Positions 9,701 through 17,388 of a DNA stretch of 64,000 bases are shown here, piece by piece; position 1 is the stretch's first letter; the number at the start of each line of letters is the position of its first letter. Where the stretch lies: positions 608,326 to 672,325 of the forward strand of contig NZ_VLLG01000004.1 in assembly GCF_007830125.1 (NCBI RefSeq). Direction: 5' to 3'. The DNA is from Chitinophaga japonensis (GTDB lineage: Bacteria; Bacteroidota; Bacteroidia; Chitinophagales; Chitinophagaceae). The notes below the pieces were generated by a model that did no database searches, was not told the DNA's origin, and saw nothing but the letters and a program-made list of their open reading frames with translations. Both the position numbers and the translations under genes were made by a program.

Positions 9701-9995
9701 CGTTCTGTACTTTGCTGGCCAGGCGGGTGTTGCGCAGCAGCTCGTCCACCACCCATTCGATGGTACGCTGGCGGGCATTAAGGCTGACGGCCTTGTAGGG
9801 CGCTACAGCCTTTTCATTATAAATGAACAGGTATCCGCTCTGTTGCTGGATAATGGAGAAAGCCTCCTTCAATGACTTGTCGCGGAAAACGGCGTCTATC
9901 TTCTCCCCCGGCAGTTGTGCGCCGGTAGCGCCGTATAAAAGCCGTGCAGATAGCAGCAGCAGTATAAGCAATGTGTTACTGGTACAAATTTTCAT
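6744..9995 (-). CDS. SusC/RagA-type TonB-dependent transporter with STN signalling domain
   Basis: 1083 residues. Order of domains: signal peptide (1-26); STN secretin/TonB short domain (about 30-90, KIDAVFRDKSLKEAFSIIQQ); carboxypeptidase-like regulatory domain (about 122-200, IRGRVTDAKGMALPGVTVLV); the SusC hallmark VVVGYGTQKKRDVTGA; plug (about 210-330); and a beta-barrel to the C-terminal phenylalanine. The STN domain is the part that contacts a FecR-type anti-sigma factor, and the FecR and sigma genes lie directly upstream, so substrate binding probably signals to the ECF sigma factor. It imports a ligand bound by the adjacent SusD using TonB energy. No frameshift or truncation was seen. 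Confidence 0.95.
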   Translation of the reverse strand: MKICTSNTLLILLLLSARLLYGATGAQLPGEKIDAVFRDKSLKEAFSIIQQQSGYLFIYNEKAVAPYKAVSLNARQRTIEWVVDELLRNTRLASKVQNGKVIILEKETAAVPRTLAAPALKIRGRVTDAKGMALPGVTVLVKGSNRGAITDGAGIFFLEAAAGEVLVCSMSGYLAQSIAVSGEEMNIVLQEDIKGLEEVVVVGYGTQKKRDVTGALASVSGKEIAEQPVTNAIQALKGRVAGVDVYNSGNEPGASASILIRGQRSITAGNAPLVVLDGIPVMDASFNEINPNDIASIEVLKDASSSAIYGSRGANGVLLITTKRGKTGKTNISYDAYYGVTSITRTLDLMDGPQFAQLRREAARTADPNNEYPPDATLFDDIALQSLATGRSTDWQDLVYHQGAKQNHQLSITGGKEKTQFAISLNYFREKGIIDKTDYTRGALRINLDHQVNDRIRLGVSTFASRSVQNVTDNTVFDNILRLNPLGVPYDSAGNLLFRPTNDEGQRVNPLMIIRNTTDQRYKTRVFASVYGEWNITKDLSYRLNVGPEMEVAREGIFRGSLTDANQGGNATASLTDQEVFSITLENILKYDHRFGRDHHIGVTLLQSSQQQVGNSSGISANKLPSEAQSYHNLQTAGEVTGISSDYRKWLLLSYMARVHYDLRDRYLFTVTARADGSSVFAPGHKWGYFPSAAAAWRIDGEPFMQQLRAVNALKLRVSYGSTGNNGIQPYGTFSTLQKGAYAFGSTGNIGFLPATIANPNLEWEITRELNVGIDFGLYNNRITGSVDHYIANTKNLLLTRSIPGSTGYTEVLENIGATRNKGWELSLSTVNIASPGGFRWQTDLNIGINKNAIVQLYGDGTDDVGNSWFIGRPIGVFYYYRKTGIWQASEREAAEAYGFEPGMIKIEDVNNDKQYSDQDRVILGNRLPSWTGGITNRFFYRGLELGIVINTRQNYMLYSMWYENNNRLAGRYNNLDVDYWTPENPTNDNPRPDKNQENVYLGETLAFRDASFVRVKNLSLTYTLPQAWLQHAGIRNLRISASAENPFTFTSYKGQDPEFETDGTRAMYPTVKMYAIGLNAAF

Positions 9996-10166
9996 ACCTT
10001 TGTACGGGTTTTAATGATTGAATCAAATCGTTATAGCATCCCAGCCGGAAGATCGATCAGTGATTGGCGTTGCGGGTCGGTCTTTCCGGGGAATGGCCGG
10101 TGAGGTACTGCCTTACCGGTTTTTTTGTGCGGTGTAGTGACTTCCTGCTTACATAGGCATTTATTT

Positions 10167-11132
10167 TTAAGGTGATGGTTTACTGAAGATCACGCTATCG
10201 TCCTGTATGGCATAGTGCAGGTTATTGGCCAGGCTCAGGGCATCCAGCACTTCCTCCAGCGGATCGGCGGCTGCAAAGCCGGCGGTGATGCGGTAACCGG
10301 CCAGGGTAGTATCTGCAAAGGATATACGTACGCGGTAGCGTTGCTCCAGTTGCCAGGCTATGAGGTCCAGCCGTTCGTTGCTGAACAGCAGGCGGCCGGC
10401 GGTCCACCCGTTCATGGCGGCGGCGTCTGCCCGTTCCTTATGCCACTGCTGCTGCCGGGTGTAAAGGGTAAGCCGTTCACCGGGCTGCAATACCATTTCA
10501 CGGCCGGCCAGCTTTTCCAGTCCCCCGTCACAGCTCACGGCCACCTTGCCCTCCTGTACCGTTACCTGCAACATGCCCGGCCCTTCATAAGTACGTATAT
10601 TGAATACCGTGCCCAGCACGCGGGTGCGGGTGCCGCCGCATTTTACCAGGAAGGGGTGCGCGGGGTCCTGCCGTACGTCCAGGCAAGCCTCCCCGCCCAG
10701 CAGCTCTACCAGCCTGCTCCGCCCGCTGAACCTGGCGGGGTAGCGCAGGCGCCCGCCCGCATTCAGCCATATAACAGAGCCGTCGTCCAACTGCAACTGC
10801 AGCGGGCGGCCCTGTGCGGCCACTTCCAGCCACCGGGGCGTTGCAGGCCACAGGCGTTGCAGCAGGTAACCCGCTCCCAGCAACAGCAGCAGGCAGGCGG
10901 CAACTTTCAGGGCCGTATAACGGGAAACGGGTACACGTTTTGCCGGCTGCCTGACAGTATGCTGTATCTTTTCCCAGATGGCCTGCTCCGTGTGCTGCAG
11001 CTCCGGCAGGGCCTGGCTGCTGCGGCGCTCCTGCTCCTGCCGGTACCAGGCTTCCACCAGCAGCCGTTCCCCCGGTGTGCATTTCCCGGCCACATACTTT
11101 TCAAGCAGTGCTTTTGTTGGTTGCGTGCTCAT
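10167..11132 (-). CDS. FecR-family anti-sigma regulator
   Basis: 321 residues. A cytoplasmic N-terminal region (1-70, including the helix around EKYVAGKCTPGERLLVEAWY) should bind the sigma factor; one transmembrane helix lies at about 74-92; the periplasmic FecR domain covers about 102-205 (LDDGSVIWLNAGGRLRYP and VLGTVFNIRTY are typical); a DUF4974 domain closes the protein (about 245-320). It sits between the ECF sigma gene (82 bases upstream) and the STN-bearing SusC gene (171 bases downstream), the standard order for Bacteroidota sigma/FecR/SusC circuits. The longer gap to SusC may hold a second promoter driven by the sigma factor. No cleavage-site residues were assigned. Confidence 0.93.
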   Translation of the reverse strand: MSTQPTKALLEKYVAGKCTPGERLLVEAWYRQEQERRSSQALPELQHTEQAIWEKIQHTVRQPAKRVPVSRYTALKVAACLLLLLGAGYLLQRLWPATPRWLEVAAQGRPLQLQLDDGSVIWLNAGGRLRYPARFSGRSRLVELLGGEACLDVRQDPAHPFLVKCGGTRTRVLGTVFNIRTYEGPGMLQVTVQEGKVAVSCDGGLEKLAGREMVLQPGERLTLYTRQQQWHKERADAAAMNGWTAGRLLFSNERLDLIAWQLEQRYRVRISFADTTLAGYRITAGFAAADPLEEVLDALSLANNLHYAIQDDSVIFSKPSP

Positions 11133-11213
11133 GATTGCTTACTTACTTAAATGACAATTGTAAAAGGCGGGAGGGGTAGGCAGGTGTGTTACCTTAATGT
11201 TAAGTGACGACCA

Positions 11214-11810
11214 TCAGAACAGGAAAAGGTAATGGGATACCTTCTGCCGCAGGGTGCGGATGGCATTGCTGATCTGCTTTTTCACCGTTTCCTGGGAAAG
11301 CTGCAGGCGGCTGGCTATTTCACGGTGGGACAGCGCTGTTTTGCGGCTCAGCTCAAATACTTCGCGCATGCGGGGCGGCAGGCGGCTGATCTCCAGCTCT
11401 ATCTGTGCGGCCATTTCCTTTTCCGACAAATGCTGTAATAAAGAATGGTCGGTTTCCGCCATGAACTGTTGCAGGGAGTCGAGGTGCTGCCGGTAAGTAC
11501 GCTTGCGGGCCACCAGGTTCAGCACCCGGTTGCGCACTGCTACGTAGAGGTACGCCGCCAGGGAGCCTGTCAGCTCTATATCGCCGGCTTTTGTCCAGAT
11601 GGCGGTAAATACTTCCTGCACCACATCCTGCGCATCCTGCTCATGTTCCAGCAGGCGGTAGGCATGCAGGTACAGGGCTGCCCAGAAACGTTTGTACAGT
11701 TCTTCAAATGCAGGAACATGCCCCTGCCGGAAATGCTCCAGCAGCGCTTCATCGTGTAGCTCGCTTAACTGTCCGGGATATAAAGACTGGTACATATCTG
11801 GCCGCCCCAT
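11214..11810 (-). CDS. ECF RNA polymerase sigma factor (sigma-70 family)
   Basis: 198 residues from ATG 11810; a second ATG at 11795 (MYQSLYPGQL) is also possible. Region 2 covers about 17-80 (DEALLEHFRQGHVPAFEELY, then HEQDAQDVVQEVFTAIW for core binding and -10 recognition). Region 4 covers about 135-190, with the helix-turn-helix ALSHREIASRLQLSQETVKK. There is no extra C-terminal domain. It heads the unit sigma-FecR-SusC-SusD-GDPD and most likely activates the SusC/SusD genes on release from FecR. A TAATTTTG element at 11842-11849 is a plausible housekeeping promoter element for it. Confidence 0.92.
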   Translation of the reverse strand: MGRPDMYQSLYPGQLSELHDEALLEHFRQGHVPAFEELYKRFWAALYLHAYRLLEHEQDAQDVVQEVFTAIWTKAGDIELTGSLAAYLYVAVRNRVLNLVARKRTYRQHLDSLQQFMAETDHSLLQHLSEKEMAAQIELEISRLPPRMREVFELSRKTALSHREIASRLQLSQETVKKQISNAIRTLRQKVSHYLFLF

Positions 11811-11841
11811 CCAGGCAGCACAACGGCTGCCCGGATACGGC

Positions 11842-11849
11842 CAAAATTA
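11842..11849 (-). promoter_or_regulatory. Candidate -7 element for the ECF sigma gene
   Basis: Reading the minus strand, TAATTTTG matches the Bacteroidota TAnnTTTG -7 consensus about 30 bases before the ATG at 11810. No clear TTG/TTTG partner was found at the usual upstream distance. Confidence 0.35.
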
Positions 11850-11884
11850 ACAGGCGGGTATGGATATTTTATATTAAATAATGG

Positions 11885-13333
11885 TTACTTCACTTTTATG
11901 AACTTCAATTGCTTTACCCCGAAATTCGAGATCGCGAAGCCGGTCACAACGTGTTTTTCATTCTCCAGAAACTCCATTTCAAATGCAAAGGTTTCCGGGC
12001 CGGCGCCGGAAAATTTATGGTCGCCTACCCGCTTCAATACAATATCTTCCAGCCTCAGGTGCGTCATGACGAGTACATTCCCGCGCACGACGAACGTATA
12101 GCTGGTGCCAAGCTCTTCGCTGTAATACCCGCCTGCAAATTCCTCCAGGTTGGAGGGATATGATACGGCAGGTGTACTGGTTGACGGGCCGGGTGCGGCG
12201 GCAGACGGCGTTTCCTCTTTCAGTTTATCTTTTATATAAAAGCCGGCCATCTGCCAGCGGGCGTTCAGCCTTTCATTGTGCTCATCGTTACTGAGCGCAA
12301 TAATGGCAAGACGCTCACCGGGGAAACGCCCCATAAAAGTCCGGAAAGCCGCTGCATGTCCTCCGTGCGAGATCACATCCACCCCTTTGTACTTCCATAG
12401 GTTTTGTCCTTTCGCATGAAAGATCGTATCGCCGTCCCCGGGTATCCGCAATACCACTTTCCGGCCATTGTCCAGGCAGGACGCTTCGTTGAACGCTTTT
12501 ATCAACGCCGGCGTTCCCACTACCGGGTGCTCGAAATTCAATACCCATTTAACCAGATCATCCACGGTCGTCAGGAGATTGGAAGGCCCGGGATTGGAAA
12601 CGTTCAATGGCTGGTGGTAATAAGCTCCGTTTATCAGCTCGTAGGATGCGGCTTTATGCTTTACCACTTTCCCGTAGTTGTCACAAAACTGCGTGCTGGC
12701 CATCCCGAGCGGCCTGAAAATTTTCTCTTCCGTGTAGGCCGCAAACGATTGGCCGGTTACGCGGTGTATGATCTCCGCGAGCAGGGTATAGCCGGTGTTG
12801 CAGTATCCGAAGGCAGTACCCGGCGTGAAATTCAAATTCCGCTGCCTTGCCATTAATTGCAAAACCTGCCCGGTCGTTGAGACATCACCCTGCCGGTTCC
12901 CGGCTAAGGACCCGATGGCGGCCTGGTCCCTTAAACCGCTGGTATGGCCCAGCAAATGCTTCACCCGGATCACGCTACCGTAATCCGGCAGTTCGGTGAT
13001 GTATTTCCGGATATCATCCTCAAGGGAGATCCTGCCTTCACCGGCCAGGAGGTATACGGCAAAGGCGGTAAATTGTTTTGATACCGAGGCAATATTAAAG
13101 ACCGTCTGTGGCGTGACCGGTATATCGTGGTCCAGGTCGGCCATTCCATATCCTTTCCGGAAAACGACTTTGCCGTCCTTCACAATGGCTACGGCAGCAC
13201 CGGGGGTCTGCGAATTGTAAGCGGCAAACAGGGAATCGATCTTCCTCCCTGCCTCCACATCGGCGGGAGCATCCTGGCAAAATGCGGGAAAACAGGCGGA
13301 TAACAGGCTCAGTAACAGGGCTATTTCTCTCAT
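11885..13333 (-). CDS. Secreted serine hydrolase, class C beta-lactamase/esterase family
   Basis: 482 residues. Signal peptide at 1-19 (ending FPAFCQ). The beta-lactamase-type transpeptidase fold is shown by the active-site S83-V-S-K86 (SxxK), the tyrosine motif Y177-C-N179, and HGGHAAAF near residue 330 replacing the KTG box. A C-terminal domain of about 100 residues (from YPSNLEEFAGGYYSEELG) is the lipocalin-like or DUF3471-type extension common in Bacteroidota members. These enzymes are usually peptidases or esterases rather than true beta-lactamases, so antibiotic resistance should not be inferred. It lies 74 bases downstream of a membrane-bound AraC regulator on the same strand, which may control it. 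Confidence 0.88.
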   Translation of the reverse strand: MREIALLLSLLSACFPAFCQDAPADVEAGRKIDSLFAAYNSQTPGAAVAIVKDGKVVFRKGYGMADLDHDIPVTPQTVFNIASVSKQFTAFAVYLLAGEGRISLEDDIRKYITELPDYGSVIRVKHLLGHTSGLRDQAAIGSLAGNRQGDVSTTGQVLQLMARQRNLNFTPGTAFGYCNTGYTLLAEIIHRVTGQSFAAYTEEKIFRPLGMASTQFCDNYGKVVKHKAASYELINGAYYHQPLNVSNPGPSNLLTTVDDLVKWVLNFEHPVVGTPALIKAFNEASCLDNGRKVVLRIPGDGDTIFHAKGQNLWKYKGVDVISHGGHAAAFRTFMGRFPGERLAIIALSNDEHNERLNARWQMAGFYIKDKLKEETPSAAAPGPSTSTPAVSYPSNLEEFAGGYYSEELGTSYTFVVRGNVLVMTHLRLEDIVLKRVGDHKFSGAGPETFAFEMEFLENEKHVVTGFAISNFGVKQLKFIKVK

Positions 13334-13407
13334 TTAAAAAGTGTTTCGCCAAAGATCCGGTTTCCTGTATTCCCGGGGCATTAAAACCTCCAGACATTAG
13401 TACGGAT

Positions 13408-14478
13408 TTATAAATCCGGAGTAATTTCCCGCATATATTCATTGGGGGTCAGGCCTTTAATCTTTTTGAAGGCGGCAAAGAAAGTGGACTTTGAGTTAAA
13501 GCCCACTTCCTCGCCGACGGCGGCTATCGTGAAATTTGTCCCGGACGACAGCATCTTACAAGCCGCGGCAACCCGGTATTCATTCACAAAAAGGGTGAAG
13601 TTTTTCTGCAGGCTGTCATTCAGTATCCTGGACAACTGGTGGCCGGGTATGTTGACCTCGCGGGCCAGGTCGCCTACCTTTAACCGGGGGTTCCGGAAAA
13701 GCGCCTGCCCGCTCATGACCTTATGCAATTGAGCAATGATCCGTTGGGCATCCTCCTCATCCAGCTTCCTGTCGCCATATTTCTGAGCGGCAAAAGAAGA
13801 CAGGTCATTTGCTTTTTTCCGGTGCAGCAGTATGAATATAACAAGATAGGTTACCAGGGAAAAGTACAACGGTCCTATAATATAGCTGCCTTTGGTGATG
13901 TTTGCATAGGCCCACACATAGGCAGTAAACAGCAAAAAAATCGTTGCGCAGATCGTCAGTATCCACTTTTCGAAGGGCTTCAGCTTTTCCCCGCCCCTGA
14001 TCTTTTTAAAAAGCGACTGGACCGAAGCTGCTGTGAGGGCAATGTAAATACCCCATTGCAGATAGATCGCCGGGATCATGTAATGCGTCCAAAGGCGGGG
14101 GAAGTGCGCATAGGGAAAAACCAAACCGGTTACCAGCATCACCGCGGACCAGGCTAATAGCTGCACACGCCACGATACCGGCAGTTTCCGGACCTGCTGT
14201 ATTTCCGTTTTCACAAAGCAATATAAAAAGGGGCCGATGAACAGGCAGGCCGTCAGGCCAAGCTGCAGGACCGTTCTTGGCAGATCATGGTCAAAAAAAT
14301 AGGCGACGGACTTTCCAATACGGATGCTCAGCGCCATCAACAGGCCGCCCAGGAAATAGTTGGACAAGGTTCGCTTCGCGGTGAAGCAAAGGAAGTATGT
14401 GCCGGCGATGAGACCATTAAATGCCCCCAGCGCGCTGAAGAAAAAAAGTAAATTATTCCCAAAGGTCATGGCCGTCAT
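13408..14478 (-). CDS. AraC-type regulator with N-terminal multi-helix membrane domain
   Basis: 356 residues. The first 220 or so are strongly hydrophobic, with about seven predicted membrane helices (from NNLLFFFSALGAFNGLIAGT to YFSLVTYLVIFILLH). A basic linker leads to a C-terminal AraC/HTH_18 domain (about 265-350) with DLAREVNIPGHQLSRILND and VGEEVGFNSKSTFFAAFKK as the two helix-turn-helix units. This architecture, a membrane-embedded sensor joined directly to a DNA-binding domain, is common in Bacteroidota but its ligands are mostly unknown. A second ATG at 14469 is also possible. Position suggests control of the serine hydrolase gene just downstream. Confidence 0.88.
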   Translation of the reverse strand: MTAMTFGNNLLFFFSALGAFNGLIAGTYFLCFTAKRTLSNYFLGGLLMALSIRIGKSVAYFFDHDLPRTVLQLGLTACLFIGPFLYCFVKTEIQQVRKLPVSWRVQLLAWSAVMLVTGLVFPYAHFPRLWTHYMIPAIYLQWGIYIALTAASVQSLFKKIRGGEKLKPFEKWILTICATIFLLFTAYVWAYANITKGSYIIGPLYFSLVTYLVIFILLHRKKANDLSSFAAQKYGDRKLDEEDAQRIIAQLHKVMSGQALFRNPRLKVGDLAREVNIPGHQLSRILNDSLQKNFTLFVNEYRVAAACKMLSSGTNFTIAAVGEEVGFNSKSTFFAAFKKIKGLTPNEYMREITPDL

Positions 14479-14536
14479 GATTACCCTGCTTTGCGCCGGC
14501 AGGGTTGTTTGTTCAAATGTAATGATAATAAGCGTG

Positions 14537-15508
14537 CTACGGTTGCTTATGGATCAATTGCCGGGCGGTGGTCAATTCCGCACCCGGCGCCGTTACATGA
14601 TCCGGCTGCACGCCCCGCTGCTCCCAGGAAGTGGTGGTGCCCGGCAACACCGGCGCTGCGGTGGATATGGATACATAGATGGATGCATTCACCGGGTACC
14701 AGGTGTTCATATGCGCGCCGCCGGCAGAGGGCTGCCCGATGATCACGGCCCGTTTGTGCGCCTGCAGGGTAAACGCCAGGGCTTCTGCCGCGGAAGCCGT
14801 TCCCTTATTGACCAGGATATACAGGGGCTGCCGGTACTTTTCCTGCAGCAGCCAGGGCACGGTCTTTACCGTTTCCAGCGGACCGTTGCGGCCCTGCACC
14901 TCCAGCAGGGGAACATCTTTGGGCAGGAAATAACTTTCCAGCACGGCGCCCACCTCGCTGCCACCGCCGCCGTTGTCCCGCAGGTCAATGACGAGTGCCT
15001 GCGTATGAGCCACGAACTGCATGGCGGCATAGAGCACCGGGAGGCTTTTGGCGGATATATTAATCTCGGACAAATGGATATAACCGGTGTTCCCTTCCAG
15101 TATTTCCAGGGCGTGAAAACCGAAGTTATTTTTTTCCGCGTCAGGCCCGTAGTGGAACACATCCTCCCCCTGCTGCGCGGTATCGGCGGGCGCACGCAGC
15201 TCCTTTACAATACCCGGCCCGTAACGCACGTACAAATGACCGTCATGCGCGAAATTGCGCAGCAGGGCCGTAGCAATGGAGTCAAAGGCCTCCCAGTTAC
15301 CGGCGCTGCGGAAAGCGCCCTGCCGGTATTGGCTCAGCAGGTGCTGCGCAGTCTGCGCCCCTTTTTCCTTAAATACATAATGATCCTTCACCAAAGCAGC
15401 GATGGTGGTGAGGGCCGTTTCCATCTCCTTTGCGGGTACGGGCTGCTGCTGCGCCGGGGCAGCGTTGGCGATGAGCGTGATGGCCAGTAATACCAGTAGC
15501 GGTTTCAT
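14537..15508 (-). CDS. S41 family (C-terminal processing type) peptidase, exported
   Basis: 323 residues from the ATG at 15508, chosen because it places a clean signal peptide (MKPLLVLLAITLIANAAPAQ) at the N-terminus; a frame extension to 15538 adds ten residues with no leader. The S41 tail-specific protease core is visible: VIDLRDNGGGGSEVG (about 173-186), NKGTASAAEAL with the likely nucleophile S239, and IGQPSAGGAH for the second catalytic element. No PDZ domain is apparent, so it is a small, PDZ-less S41 protein. Probable role: periplasmic or surface peptide hydrolysis. It sits 58 bases from the start of the AraC gene above it and is read in the same direction. Confidence 0.87.
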   Translation of the reverse strand: MKPLLVLLAITLIANAAPAQQQPVPAKEMETALTTIAALVKDHYVFKEKGAQTAQHLLSQYRQGAFRSAGNWEAFDSIATALLRNFAHDGHLYVRYGPGIVKELRAPADTAQQGEDVFHYGPDAEKNNFGFHALEILEGNTGYIHLSEINISAKSLPVLYAAMQFVAHTQALVIDLRDNGGGGSEVGAVLESYFLPKDVPLLEVQGRNGPLETVKTVPWLLQEKYRQPLYILVNKGTASAAEALAFTLQAHKRAVIIGQPSAGGAHMNTWYPVNASIYVSISTAAPVLPGTTTSWEQRGVQPDHVTAPGAELTTARQLIHKQP

Positions 15509-15585
15509 GTTATACATACCTGAATTTTTTTGTACCACAAAGATGCGTCGGTTACTGTTGACGGAATAGAACGGGATTAGCCGGT

Positions 15586-16368
15586 TTATAATGCGCGGTA
15601 TGCGCCGGGCAGCATGCCGGTCATGGCTTTAAAGGTACGGTTGAAATGGCTCTGGTCTGCAAAGCCGCAGGTATGTGCAATGGCGGTGAGCGGCATGCCC
15701 GTTTGCTGGATGAGGGACAGGGCACGCGCTGTTTTTATCCTGCGCATGTAGTCGCCCAGGGTACAGGAAAAGTAGCGGGGAAAGTATTTGGAGATGGTAA
15801 CGGGGTGCACGTAGAGGGCCTGCGCAATCTGCTGCAGGGAGAGGGTCTGGTCCCAGCAGTCGTGCAGCAGTTCCTCCAGTTGCGCTATCCAGGGCGGCGT
15901 GCCCCTGGGCGCCGCGGACGCCTGCTGATTGCTGAAAGCCTGCAGCAGCAGGGCTTGCATGGCAGGCAGGCTGCTGCTGTCATTGATCCGGCTTTCCTGG
16001 TAGATCCTTAATACCAGCAGCGGCAGGGCGGCGGTTACAACGGCCGGGAACTGCAGCCCCTGCCGGGCCAGGAAAGCATCTGTTATTTCCAGGTTGATGT
16101 TCTTGGAAGGATGGCGGGTATGCCGGTTGCGGTGCGGCTCCCCGCTGTGGTACAACAGCACCTGCCCCGGCGTGGCGGCCTGCTCCCGGTACCTGCGCTG
16201 GTCCAGGGTGCCGCCTTTTACAACAAAGGTAATGTGGTTGTTCTCATGGCAGTGCCAGCCTTCAAATACCTTTTCGCGGTAGATGGTTTCGCTGACGGCC
16301 ACGCCATCCGCATAAAAGTTGCGGATATTGGCTCCCAGGTAGTTCGTTGTCCCCAATCTGAGCATCAT
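15586..16368 (-). CDS. AraC family transcriptional regulator (cupin + HTH)
   Basis: 261 residues from ATG 16368; the frame extends to a TTG at 16383 but that start is less likely. The N-terminal half resembles an AraC cupin-type sensing domain (WHCHENNHITFVVKGGT, then LLYHSGEPHRNRH). The C-terminal 100 residues form two HTH units: LQQIAQALYVHPVTISKYF and LTAIAHTCGFADQSHFNRTF, ending in MTGMLPGAYR. It is cytosolic. Its stop is about 78 bases before the start of the S41 peptidase gene, so it may regulate or be co-transcribed with that gene. The inducer is unknown. Confidence 0.9.
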   Translation of the reverse strand: MMLRLGTTNYLGANIRNFYADGVAVSETIYREKVFEGWHCHENNHITFVVKGGTLDQRRYREQAATPGQVLLYHSGEPHRNRHTRHPSKNINLEITDAFLARQGLQFPAVVTAALPLLVLRIYQESRINDSSSLPAMQALLLQAFSNQQASAAPRGTPPWIAQLEELLHDCWDQTLSLQQIAQALYVHPVTISKYFPRYFSCTLGDYMRRIKTARALSLIQQTGMPLTAIAHTCGFADQSHFNRTFKAMTGMLPGAYRAL

Positions 16369-16419
16369 ATCCCTAAGATGCAACAGCGGGAAAATTCCAT
16401 ACGCCGCTGTTCCGGGCTG

Positions 16420-17319
16420 TCAGCGGAACAGGTTCACGGTGGCGCCCACCTCGTAAGCGCCGTCCACATAGGTTTTGATGCCCCCGGTCTGCGTGGTGTA
16501 CAGGGCCTGTATGAGCACGGTCTTTGCAATGTTTACGCCCAGGCCGGCGGTCACGCTTTTGGAAGTATGGTACATGCCCATTACGCTGGCCACATTGTCC
16601 AGGAAACCTACCTGCAGGCCGGCATCCAGTATATTGTCATACCCTTTTACGCCGCGGTAAGCCACTTTAGGCTCTATACGGCTGATAGCGCCGGGCAGCG
16701 TAAAGCGGTAGGATGCTGCGGTAAAGAAGATGCCGCCGCCATTCACGCCTTTATCGTCGCCGGTGAACAGCGTGCGGATGTTTGGGAGCGCGCCCTGCAG
16801 GGTCCAGCGGCCGTCCGTATAGGCCATACCGTATTCCGCTTCAAAATAGTTGTCGCGGCGGTTAAACCCCGCCAGCGAGGGGTCCGTAATATCCCCATCC
16901 ACATGCGAATAATCCAGCCGCTGCACGTTCAGCGCCAGCGAAAGGCCGAAGTGCAACTGCTGCCCGCGGTTGCCCAGCGGCAGGTGGTATGCATAGGAAA
17001 GCGCCACCCGCGTGCGGTCTATTAACCCGGCCTGGTCATTAAAAATATGGAGGCCGGCCCCTACCCTTTTCCCTACCAGGCCATCGGCTGTGAAGAACGC
17101 TGTTCTCGGAGCGCCTTCCACACCGCTCCACTGGCGGCGGTAGGCGGCGTTCAGGTGCAGGCCCGTGTCTATACCGGCCATGGCGGGATTGGCCAGGTAC
17201 TGGTTCTGGAACCACTGGGTGCCGGAGGGCTCCAGTAATGCCGGCGCATCGCTGAGGCCCTGGGCCATGCCCTGGCTGATGCATCCTGCTGCGAGCAACA
17301 GGCAGCAAATAAAGCGCAT
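16420..17319 (-). CDS. PorP/SprF family type IX secretion outer-membrane protein
   Basis: 299 residues from ATG 17319 (MRFICCLLLAAG..., signal peptide ending GMAQG); an ATG at 17349 gives ten more residues. The mature start (QWFQNQYLANPAMAGIDTG) and the following YRRQWSGVEGAPRTAFFTADG are hallmarks of the PorP/SprF family, and the protein ends in a beta-strand finishing with F-R. PorP/SprF proteins are outer-membrane beta-barrels that attach or help secrete T9SS cargo with a type B C-terminal domain. The gene immediately upstream codes for exactly such cargo, a standard pairing. I favour 17319 because a TAAATTTG element at 17356-17363 would place the transcript start near 17349. Confidence 0.9.
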   Translation of the reverse strand: MRFICCLLLAAGCISQGMAQGLSDAPALLEPSGTQWFQNQYLANPAMAGIDTGLHLNAAYRRQWSGVEGAPRTAFFTADGLVGKRVGAGLHIFNDQAGLIDRTRVALSYAYHLPLGNRGQQLHFGLSLALNVQRLDYSHVDGDITDPSLAGFNRRDNYFEAEYGMAYTDGRWTLQGALPNIRTLFTGDDKGVNGGGIFFTAASYRFTLPGAISRIEPKVAYRGVKGYDNILDAGLQVGFLDNVASVMGMYHTSKSVTAGLGVNIAKTVLIQALYTTQTGGIKTYVDGAYEVGATVNLFR

Positions 17320-17355
17320 ATATGTACGATTCAGTTTAAGCTGGTTCATGGTGTG

Positions 17356-17388
17356 CAAATTTAGAAGATCATTGACGGTCCCTTACAA
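17356..17388 (-). promoter_or_regulatory. Candidate promoter for the PorP/SprF gene inside the 3' end of its neighbour
   Basis: On the minus strand TTG (17388-17386), 22 bases, then TAAATTTG (17363-17356) fits the Bacteroidota -33/-7 pattern. It overlaps the stop region of the giant adhesin gene and would allow PorP/SprF to be made independently. Confidence 0.4.

Noticed and set aside
8091..9875. Long plus-strand open frame opposite SusC
   Set aside because: SusC on the minus strand has complete domains and motifs; the opposite frame gives low-complexity Gly/Val/His sequence with no signature.
10097..10126. Hairpin with T run on the plus strand between FecR and SusC
   Set aside because: It has the form of a plus-strand terminator, but no plus-strand gene precedes it; on the transcribed minus strand it has no T tract. 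No small RNA could be supported.
11885..13333. Beta-lactamase resistance gene
   Set aside because: The SxxK hydrolase has HGG in place of KTG and a C-terminal lipocalin-like domain, which fits esterase/peptidase relatives better than a class C beta-lactamase.
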